Positions 23,060 through 28,838 of a stretch of DNA of 31,682 bases are shown here, one piece after another. Where the stretch lies: the NCBI GenBank assembly GCA_910588455.1, contig CAJUPG010000013.1, positions 2,457-34,138 of the forward strand, written 5' to 3'. Position 1 is the first letter of the stretch, and every line of letters starts with the position of its first letter. Source of the stretch: an uncultured Oscillospiraceae bacterium. GTDB taxonomy: Bacteria > Bacillota > Clostridia > Oscillospirales > Oscillospiraceae. The notes beneath the pieces were generated by a model, which ran no database searches, had not been told where the DNA came from, and saw only the letters and a program-made list of their open reading frames with translations. Both the position numbers and the translations under genes were made by a program.

Positions 23060-25147
23060 TTATTCTACGTCCCGGTAGTACAGCCCGCGGGTCCACTCGT
23101 TGGGCTTATAGTCCCCCCGGCCCAGATACCGGTCCAGAACCTGCACGCACTCCGGAGCGTTTTCTGTGGTGAACATCAAGCGTATCGCCCACAGGCCCAG
23201 GTGCTGGCAGTCCCGGAGCTTGTCGGCCAAAAAGAGCTTTTTGCAGTTTAAAATCTCGTTCCGGCACCCGAAGGCCTGCACCACCGGGAAGCGCTCCCCC
23301 TTCCGGTCGGTGAGCTGGTTCAGGTTGCCGCAGGTGTGCTGGCCGGTGTGGTTGTGAATGATGCAGTGCTCGGTGAGCATCAGGGGCAGGCGGCCGTAGC
23401 CGATCATTTCCAGGGGGATGCCTTTGGACAGATCCCGGATCTGGGCCAGCTTCAGCTCGAAGGAGGCGGTGGCGGACAGAAAGCCCAGCCGCTTGAGCTC
23501 CTTCAGGGTCTGGCTGTTGTACACCCCCAGGCCGTAGTCCGCCCGGAGGGAAAAGCCCAGGCCCTGGGCCTGCCGGGCGGGGCCCAGATTGCCCGCCAGA
23601 GCCTGGGTTACCCCCAGCTCCCGCATACGGCACAGCTGCTCGTCCAAAATCTTCCGCTCGCTGTCCCAGCACACCCGGGGCAGCAGGGCCGCCACCTCCA
23701 CTCCGTATTTCTGGGCCAGCCGGACCGCCTCCGGATGGGCGGCGCCCTCTCCGGCGGGGAGATACAGCAGAGCCGGCTTCCGCTTCAAAAGCTCCGGGGA
23801 GACCTGCCGGGCCAGCCGGACGGAGACGGTCACCGCCGGGGGATGCCTGGTGTTCTCATAGCGGACCCCCGGACGGAACTCCCCGGTCTGCCGGGAGACC
23901 GGGGCCAGACGGGCCTTGCCCAGCTCCTCCAGCACCTGCCTGCGCAGGCTGTTCAGGGCGGACAGGGGGAGGGAGAGCCCCTCCTCCACCTGGGCCATCA
24001 CCTGCCGGCATACAAAGGGGGTGCCGCCGGTGCGGGACAGCTGATCCCGGATTTTCTCCGGGGTCAGGGGCACACGGACCGCCGTCTCAGGTATTGGGCC
24101 CTCCACGGCGGCCATGTGGCCGAAGGTGTCCTGGGCGGCCACCTGGGCGGGCTGGCCCGCCCGGATGCGGGCGAACATCTCCACAGGGGTTTTGCGGTTC
24201 TCCCCCTCCCCCTGGTAGGTGGACCGGGCCAGGGCAAAGAGCTCCCGGGGCTCTGCCTCCTCCCGGCGCACACCGAACATGAGGGGGGTCTTTTCCCCCG
24301 TAAAGTAGCCGTCGGTGAAGCCGTCCCGGGAGAAGGCCTGCCGCAGTTGCTCCAGCTCCTCCCGGGTGGGCTCCCGGCCCTCCCGGATGGCCCGGGAGTA
24401 GACCCCGGCCGCGATGGCCACGTATTCCGGCCGCTTCATGCGCCCTTCCAGCTTGACGCAGGCCACCCCCAGGTTGTCCAGCTCCCGCAGGTGCCCCGCC
24501 AGAGACATATCCTTCAGAGAGAGGGGGTATTCGCTGGCCTTGTTCCCCCAGCCGTAGGGCAGCCGGCAGGGCTGGGCGCACATACCCCGGTTGCCGCTGC
24601 GCCCCCCCACCACGGAGGAGAAGAAGCACTGGCCGGAATAGCACATACACAGAGCCCCGTGGACGAACACCTCAATTTCCACCGGAGAGTGGGCGCAGAT
24701 GCTGGCGATCTGGTCCCGGCTGAGCTCCCGGGAGAGCACCACCCGCTTCAGCCCCAGATCTGCGCACCGCAATACCCCGTCCAGAGAGTGGACGGTCATT
24801 TGGGTGGAGGCGTGCACCTCCAGATCCGGGGCGGCCTGTTTGAGCATCCGCAGCACGCCTAAATCCTGTACCAGTACCGCATCCACCCCCATCTCGCTGG
24901 CCTGGACGGCCAGCCGGGCGGCGGCGGGCAGCTCCCGGTCGGTGAGCAGGGTGTTCAGGGTGAGATAGACCTTGCTTCCCCGGAGATGGCAGTAAGAAAC
25001 CGCCGCCGCGGCCTCCTCCTGGGTGAAATTTTTGGCGCTGCGGCGGGCGTTGAAATCGCCGAACCCCAGATACACAGCGTCCGCTCCGTTCTGCACGGCG
25101 GCGGCCACCGCCTCCGGCGAGCCGGCGGGGGCGAGTAGTTCCAGCAT
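23060..25147 (-). CDS. Peptidase U32-family protein, probable RNA hydroxylation factor
   Basis: A 695-residue cytoplasmic protein. The N-terminal domain starts LELLAPAGSPEA and leads to the U32 signature EVFVHGALCMCYSGQC around 159-174; with C190 and C194 it has the cysteines likely to hold an iron-sulfur cluster. The remaining two-thirds carry a DUF3656-like middle and a C-terminal repeat of the U32 type. Characterised relatives (RlhA, TrhP) hydroxylate cytidine or uridine in rRNA or tRNA using prephenate-linked chemistry, and the old peptidase name is doubtful. Which RNA this one acts on is not clear. The ATG at 25147 follows AGGAGG. It lies 26 nt after zapA, a pairing often seen in Firmicutes. 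Confidence 0.9.
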   Translation of the reverse strand: MLELLAPAGSPEAVAAAVQNGADAVYLGFGDFNARRSAKNFTQEEAAAAVSYCHLRGSKVYLTLNTLLTDRELPAAARLAVQASEMGVDAVLVQDLGVLRMLKQAAPDLEVHASTQMTVHSLDGVLRCADLGLKRVVLSRELSRDQIASICAHSPVEIEVFVHGALCMCYSGQCFFSSVVGGRSGNRGMCAQPCRLPYGWGNKASEYPLSLKDMSLAGHLRELDNLGVACVKLEGRMKRPEYVAIAAGVYSRAIREGREPTREELEQLRQAFSRDGFTDGYFTGEKTPLMFGVRREEAEPRELFALARSTYQGEGENRKTPVEMFARIRAGQPAQVAAQDTFGHMAAVEGPIPETAVRVPLTPEKIRDQLSRTGGTPFVCRQVMAQVEEGLSLPLSALNSLRRQVLEELGKARLAPVSRQTGEFRPGVRYENTRHPPAVTVSVRLARQVSPELLKRKPALLYLPAGEGAAHPEAVRLAQKYGVEVAALLPRVCWDSERKILDEQLCRMRELGVTQALAGNLGPARQAQGLGFSLRADYGLGVYNSQTLKELKRLGFLSATASFELKLAQIRDLSKGIPLEMIGYGRLPLMLTEHCIIHNHTGQHTCGNLNQLTDRKGERFPVVQAFGCRNEILNCKKLFLADKLRDCQHLGLWAIRLMFTTENAPECVQVLDRYLGRGDYKPNEWTRGLYYRDVE

Positions 25148-25173
25148 GGCGTTCCTCCTGGGACAGATGTCAA

Positions 25174-25488
25174 TTATGATTTCTTGTTTTGCAGCTTGAA
25201 GATTTCCCGGCGGGCCTCCGACAGCTCGTTTTTCAGCTGGGCGGCCTCCTCTACGCTGTCCTTTACCTGGCGGCGGAGATTTTCCGAAGCCTGCTGCTCC
25301 CGGAAATACTGGTCGGCGATGTTCAGCGCGGCCAAAATACCCGCGTCTGCCCGGGAGAGCGCCCCTCCCTGCATAACCTCCCGCACCTGGCTGTCCACAT
25401 GGCCGGCGCAGCGGCGGACATAGTCCTCACTCTCCTCGGCAACCATCGTATACTCCTGACCGGCGATGGATACGATCACTTTTCGCAT
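25174..25488 (-). CDS. zapA: Cell division protein ZapA
   Basis: ZapA binds and bundles FtsZ at the division ring. The 104-residue product has the family start MRKVIVSIAGQEYTMVAEESEDYVRRCAGHVD, the conserved ALNIADQYFREQ helix (about 60-72), and a C-terminal coiled coil rich in Glu, Lys and Leu that forms the dimer stalk. The ATG at 25488 is chosen because GGAGGGGG lies 4 nt upstream and the rest of the long open frame has no support. First gene of a five-gene minus-strand operon down to the DUF2262 gene. An extended -10 promoter is present. Confidence 0.93.
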   Translation of the reverse strand: MRKVIVSIAGQEYTMVAEESEDYVRRCAGHVDSQVREVMQGGALSRADAGILAALNIADQYFREQQASENLRRQVKDSVEEAAQLKNELSEARREIFKLQNKKS

Positions 25489-25539
25489 GGTTCCCCCTCC
25501 GTTCTCCCTGAAAAATTTGTTGAAATAGAGCTTTTTCCC

Positions 25540-25568
25540 ATTATAGCATAAAACCTCTGGAATGAAAA
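25540..25568 (-). promoter_or_regulatory. Extended -10 promoter of the zapA operon
   Basis: On the minus strand TATAAT (25540-25545) is preceded by TGC, making an extended -10, with TTTTCA (25563-25568) 17 nt upstream. It yields a leader of about 45 nt before zapA. Confidence 0.7.
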
Positions 25569-25599
25569 ACAGTTTTGCGTGAATTTTTAAAAAATCCTC

Positions 25600-25628
25600 T
25601 TGACATTCTGCCCTCTCAGTGCTATGGT
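25600..25628 (+). promoter_or_regulatory. Promoter of the YtrA-like operon
   Basis: TTGACA (25600-25605) and TATGGT (25623-25628) are 17 nt apart. The -35 is preceded by the same 15-nt stretch as at the XRE/DUF6809 promoter. The -10 touches the palindrome that follows. Confidence 0.7.
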
Positions 25629-25649
25629 TAATTACACAAGTAATGAACC
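25626..25649 (+). promoter_or_regulatory. Palindromic operator for the YtrA-like repressor
   Basis: GGTTAATTAC (25626-25635) and GTAATGAACC (25640-25649) are inverted repeats matching at 9 of 10 positions around ACAA. It covers the end of the -10 and the start site, as expected for an autoregulating GntR/YtrA repressor, and lies 28 nt before the repressor gene. Confidence 0.75.
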
Positions 25650-25677
25650 AATACACCACCACGAAAGGAGGCGCGCT

Positions 25678-26058
25678 ATGGCCGTACTGCCCAGCGGACA
25701 GCCGCTGATCTATCTGCAAATCGCCCAGCTGCTGGAGGACGACATTTTACGCGGGGTCTATCAGGAGGAGGAGCAGGTGCCCAGCACCAACGACCTGGCC
25801 CGCAGCTGCAGCATCAACCCCGCCACTGCCGCCAAGGGCATCAATCTGCTGGTAGCGGAGGGAGTGCTGTACAAGCGCCGGGGCATTGGGATGTTCGTCT
25901 CGCCCGGCGCCGCCAAGCTGGTGCGCAAAAAGCGCCAGGGAGAATTTTACCAAAAATTTGTCCGCCCCATGGCCCGGGAGGGGAAATCCCTGGGTCTGTC
26001 CGGGACGGAACTGCTGGACATGGTGAAACAAGCCGTGGAAGAGGAGGAAAACACATGA
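25678..26058 (+). CDS. GntR-family regulator, YtrA type
   Basis: A 126-residue repressor with an N-terminal winged helix and a short C-terminal helical tail, the YtrA subfamily plan. QPLIYLQIAQLLEDDILRGVY and QVPSTNDLARSCSINPATAAKGINLL are the DNA-binding unit, with YKRRGIGMFVSPGA closing the wing. The ATG at 25678 follows AAAGGAGG. It overlaps the ATPase gene by 4 nt. YtrA relatives repress a neighbouring ABC operon, often released by cell-wall-active antibiotics; that link is known for B. subtilis and inferred here. The palindrome upstream is its likely site. Confidence 0.92.
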   Translation: MAVLPSGQPLIYLQIAQLLEDDILRGVYQEEEQVPSTNDLARSCSINPATAAKGINLLVAEGVLYKRRGIGMFVSPGAAKLVRKKRQGEFYQKFVRPMAREGKSLGLSGTELLDMVKQAVEEEENT

Positions 26059-26942
26059 AAATTTTAAAGGCAGAAAACGTATGCAAGTCCTATGGCAAAA
26101 AGCAGGTCCTCGCCGGCCTGGACCTGGAGCTTCAGCCCGGCAAGATTTACGGTCTGATCGGCCGCAACGGCGCGGGCAAAACCACCCTTCTGGGCATTCT
26201 CACCGCCCAGAACACCATGGACAGCGGGTCCGTCACCTACGGCGGACAGCCGGTGTGGGAGAACCAGGCGGCCCTGGAGCAGATCTGCTTCTCCCGGGAG
26301 CTGCGCCCCACGCTGATGTCCGGCCAGAACAACCTGAAAATCAAGCACTATCTGCAAACGGCGGCCATCTTCTGCCCCAACTGGGATATGGACTACGCCC
26401 AGAGACTGATGAAGGAATTTGAGCTGGACCCCAAGAAGAAAATCTACCAGCTCTCCAAGGGCCAGATGTCCATGGTGACGATTTTGATTGCCCTGGCCAG
26501 CCGTGCGCCGATCACGATCCTGGACGAACCGGCGGCGGGGCTGGACGTGGTGGTCCGGGAGCGGTTTTACCAGCTTCTTATGGAGGACTACACTCGGAAC
26601 CCGGAACGGACCTTCATCGTTTCCACCCACATCATCGAGGAAGCCGCCAGCGTATTCGAGCGGGTGATTATCCTGGACCAGGGCCGGGTGCTGGAGGATG
26701 CGCCCACCGACGAGCTGGTGAGCCAGTTCCGCTACGTGTCCGGCCGGGAGGACCAGGTGAAGCGGGCCTGTCAAGGTCTGGAGCTGCTGTCCACCCACCA
26801 GATGGGGCGGCACACCACCTGGGCGGTCCGGGGGGATGTGAAGCGGCTGGAGCAGGCCGGTCCGGAGGTGGATGTGGCCCCCATGACCCTGCAAAACGTG
26901 TTTGTCGCCCTGTGCGGCCATGAGAAGGAGGGAGCGCAATGA
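26055..26942 (+). CDS. ABC transporter ATPase, YtrB type
   Basis: A 295-residue ATPase for the two permeases that follow. Walker A is GRNGAGKTT at 36-44, the signature is LSKGQ (133-137), and Walker B is ITILDEP at 153-159, followed by a D-loop (AAGLD) and the switch His in STHIIEE. The LSKGQMS form of the signature is characteristic of YtrB-like ATPases controlled by GntR proteins. Beyond about 220 a C-terminal domain of some 75 residues follows. The start overlaps the regulator stop (ATGA). Efflux or a sensing role is more likely than import, as no binding protein is present; the substrate is unknown. Confidence 0.92.
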   Translation: MKILKAENVCKSYGKKQVLAGLDLELQPGKIYGLIGRNGAGKTTLLGILTAQNTMDSGSVTYGGQPVWENQAALEQICFSRELRPTLMSGQNNLKIKHYLQTAAIFCPNWDMDYAQRLMKEFELDPKKKIYQLSKGQMSMVTILIALASRAPITILDEPAAGLDVVVRERFYQLLMEDYTRNPERTFIVSTHIIEEAASVFERVIILDQGRVLEDAPTDELVSQFRYVSGREDQVKRACQGLELLSTHQMGRHTTWAVRGDVKRLEQAGPEVDVAPMTLQNVFVALCGHEKEGAQ

Positions 26943-27598
26943 GGCGTACAGTCCGCTTTTTGTGGCGGTTCACCTGGCCCAACTGGCTGATTCTCTGGTG
27001 CATGGCGGCGCTCATTGTCCTGGGGTCGGTGACCCCCGGCCTGCCGGAGCAGGCGGCCAGAATGTTTGCCAACTACCTGGGCATATTTCCCGTTATGATC
27101 CCCATGCTGCTGATGATGGTATGCTTCGGCCTGTGCAGCGCTACGTTTCAGCTGGCGGCGTCCTTTGGGGCCCGGCGGCGGGACTATTTCCTGGGGGTGC
27201 AGATCATTCTGGTCCTGGATGTGCTGATGGGCTATGGAATGCTGTTCCTCCTGAAAAATATTCCCGTCTCCCTGATGTGGGTCCGGACGAACGAGCTTGG
27301 TCCCATGCTGAAGGGGGCCCTGGAGTGGATGGGTTGGCGGTATCCGCTGATGATCTTCAGCCATGTGGTCCTGGGCTGCGTGGTGGGGCTGGTGCTGAGC
27401 CGCTCCAAGGTTTTGGGGGGCATTCTGACGGTTCTGTCCGCGGTCTACTGCGTGGCGGGTTTTCTCGGCCTTACGCTGGCGGCGCTGTTCGGAAATCCGG
27501 AGTGGGTCCGGACCGTTCTGACGGTCCTGCCGGCCCTGATTGCCATTGGCGGCGAGATCTATCTGTGGCGGAACGTCCGCCGTTCTACTGTGGTGTGA
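26939..27598 (+). CDS. ABC permease subunit 1 of the YtrA-like operon
   Basis: A 219-residue membrane protein with about six hydrophobic segments, a positively charged start (RRTVRFLWRFTW), and ARRRDYFLGVQ in the first cytoplasmic loop, where ABC-2-like permeases contact the ATPase. It is not closely similar to a named family as far as I can tell. Overlaps the ATPase gene by 4 nt. It probably forms a heteromeric channel with the next gene product. Confidence 0.8.
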   Translation: MRRTVRFLWRFTWPNWLILWCMAALIVLGSVTPGLPEQAARMFANYLGIFPVMIPMLLMMVCFGLCSATFQLAASFGARRRDYFLGVQIILVLDVLMGYGMLFLLKNIPVSLMWVRTNELGPMLKGALEWMGWRYPLMIFSHVVLGCVVGLVLSRSKVLGGILTVLSAVYCVAGFLGLTLAALFGNPEWVRTVLTVLPALIAIGGEIYLWRNVRRSTVV

Positions 27599-27608
27599 GG
27601 TGTTTTGT

Positions 27609-28289
27609 ATGTGGAACCAACTGAAAAAAGTAATCGCGATGAACAAGGGGGACTTTATCCTGATCCTATCCCTGACGGCGGGAATTTTCCTGGTCCTCCA
27701 GTTCGTCATAGCGGTGGTGATGGTGGTGCTGAAGCCGGGGGAGGGCGTCCGGATTTCCGGACCGAGCATGGTGTTCGCCAGCACGATCCTGATGCTGGTG
27801 CTCACCCTGGCCGCCCTGCTGGTGAACTACCCCCAGGCCCTTCAATTCGGCTGCACCCGCCGCCGGGGCCTGCTGCTCCAGGCCGGCCTGCTGGGGGCGC
27901 AGTATCTGGCGACGGTCCCTCTGGTGGCGGCGGCGCTGCTGTTTGAGCTGCATCTGGCCCCCACCCTCTGGAAAACCGTGACGGGGCGGTCCGAGGACCT
28001 GGAATTTTTCCTGGACGGCCTCACCCTTCCCTGGTGGCTGGTGCTGGCCGCGCCCCTGGGGGGCATAGCCCTGGGGCTGATCGTCAGCGCGGTGATCCAC
28101 CGCTTTGGCCGGGTGGGGGGCTGGACCCTCTACGGCGTCTGGATGGCGGTCATGCTGGGGCAGAGCTTTCTGCCCTGGAAGGAGCACTGGTGGACGGCTC
28201 CCTGGCTGTATCCGGCGGTTTGGGTGCTGGTGCTGGCGGCCCTGGCGTGGTCGGTGCGGACCCTGCTGCGGGTGACGGTCAAGGCGTGA
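27609..28289 (+). CDS. ABC permease subunit 2 of the YtrA-like operon
   Basis: A 226-residue membrane protein with about six hydrophobic segments; the start MWNQLKKVIAMNKGDFILIL and the loop FGCTRRRGLLLQ place a short basic cytoplasmic loop like that of the previous permease (ARRRDYF). The two are therefore likely distant paralogues forming a pair. The ATG at 27609 is chosen for GAGGTG 6 nt before it; the longer frame lies inside the preceding gene. Specific function unknown. Confidence 0.8.
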   Translation: MWNQLKKVIAMNKGDFILILSLTAGIFLVLQFVIAVVMVVLKPGEGVRISGPSMVFASTILMLVLTLAALLVNYPQALQFGCTRRRGLLLQAGLLGAQYLATVPLVAAALLFELHLAPTLWKTVTGRSEDLEFFLDGLTLPWWLVLAAPLGGIALGLIVSAVIHRFGRVGGWTLYGVWMAVMLGQSFLPWKEHWWTAPWLYPAVWVLVLAALAWSVRTLLRVTVKA

Positions 28290-28305
28290 ACCGGGGGAGG
28301 ATTTT

Positions 28306-28488
28306 GTGAATATGGTAGCTGCGGCAATCCAATTTGCGATAGGGCTTGTGCTTGCGCTGTATGGCGTGTTTACCCTACTCCAGGCCAGAAGACGGCAGAA
28401 CGGCAGCGCTTTGCTGGCCTTGGTGTGTGCTTTCGTTGGAATTTTTCTGGTGGGGTATGCCGCGTTTCAGGTTATTATGAGCCAGTGA
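28306..28488 (+). CDS. Small two-helix membrane protein
   Basis: A 60-residue protein starting at GTG (28306), or 58 residues from the ATG at 28312. GGGGGAGG ends 5 nt before the GTG, which favours it. Two hydrophobic helices (about 5-25 and 37-56) flank a short basic loop ARRRQNG. It is the last gene of the YtrA-like operon, 16 nt after permease 2, so it may be an accessory subunit or regulator of the transporter. No family recognised. Confidence 0.7.
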   Translation: MNMVAAAIQFAIGLVLALYGVFTLLQARRRQNGSALLALVCAFVGIFLVGYAAFQVIMSQ

Positions 28489-28492
28489 AAAA

Positions 28493-28525
28493 AGCAGGGA
28501 GTCCTCAAAAAGAGGGCTCCCTGCT
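28493..28525. terminator. Hairpin after the YtrA-like operon
   Basis: AGCAGGGAG-T-CCTC (28493-28506) pairs with GAGG-G-CTCCCTGCT (28512-28525) around AAAAA, with one mismatch. On the plus strand it follows the last gene but has only CTGTAAATT behind it; on the minus strand it is followed by TTTTT, a better tail. It may act in both directions. Confidence 0.8.
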
Positions 28526-28547
28526 CTGTAAATTGCACAAAAATAGG

Positions 28548-28571
28548 AAATCCCCCTTGACAGGGGGATTT
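28548..28571. terminator. Perfect hairpin containing the -35 of the rpoB promoter
   Basis: AAATCCCCC (28548-28556) and GGGGGATTT (28563-28571) are perfect inverted repeats around the loop TTGACA, followed by TAG on the plus strand. It may complete termination of the YtrA-like operon, and the same loop sequence serves as a -35 hexamer for the next promoter. Confidence 0.6.
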
Positions 28572-28585
28572 TAGCATGGTAAAAT
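28557..28585 (+). promoter_or_regulatory. Strong promoter upstream of rpoB
   Basis: TTGACA (28557-28562) and TAAAAT (28580-28585) have a 17-nt spacer and the -10 is preceded by TGG (extended -10). A second TATAAT at 28595-28600 with a weak TTAGCA (28571-28576) may be an overlapping start. The transcript would begin about 247 nt upstream of the rpoB ATG. Confidence 0.8.
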
Positions 28586-28591
28586 AAAGCG

Positions 28592-28838
28592 CTTTATAAT
28601 CTAAATCGGAGGAGAAACACCTTTCCAGTTTAAATCTGATGCTAGTTTACCACACTCCGCCCCGGTTGGCAAGAGGAAAACGCAGGCTTTTTTGTCACGC
28701 GGCCTGGTGTTTCAAATTCGGGAATCCCCCAAAACTTGTGCAGAATCACGAAAAAAGAAGGCGGTTTTTCGGGAATGCACCCCGGAAAACCCCCGATCAA
28801 CCCGTCTAGTCCGGAAGAAAGTGAGTTGATTTTCAGCA
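28592..28838 (+). other. Non-coding rpoB leader
   Basis: The 350 bp between the small membrane protein and rpoB hold no supported gene. After the promoter the leader includes GGAGGAG (28608-28614) with no start codon near it, GAAACACC (28614-28621) complementary to GGTGTTTC (28706-28713), CAGGC/GCCTG (28683-28687 with 28702-28706), and a strong hairpin at 28763-28791. No known riboswitch or ribosomal-protein leader motif was recognised. An antisense frame at 28642-28839 starts at TTG without a ribosome binding site and is not called. Confidence 0.6.
28763..28791. promoter_or_regulatory. Leader hairpin 47 nt before rpoB
   Basis: GGTTTTTCGGG (28763-28773) pairs with CCCGGAAAACC (28781-28791) with one G-U wobble, loop AATGCAC. 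On the plus strand no T-run follows; on the minus strand a CTTCTTTTTT tract follows. It could be an attenuation or processing element for rpoB or a terminator against antisense transcription. Confidence 0.55.

Noticed and set aside
23336..24862. A 508-codon plus-strand frame opposite the U32 gene
   Set aside because: Antisense shadow; composition is low-complexity and the minus-strand gene has a full family signature.
7926..28733. Shared AATCCCCCAAA 11-mer before xpt (7926-7936) and before rpoB (28723-28733)
   Set aside because: Surroundings share some AT-rich words but no consistent longer repeat; too short to call a repeat family from two copies.
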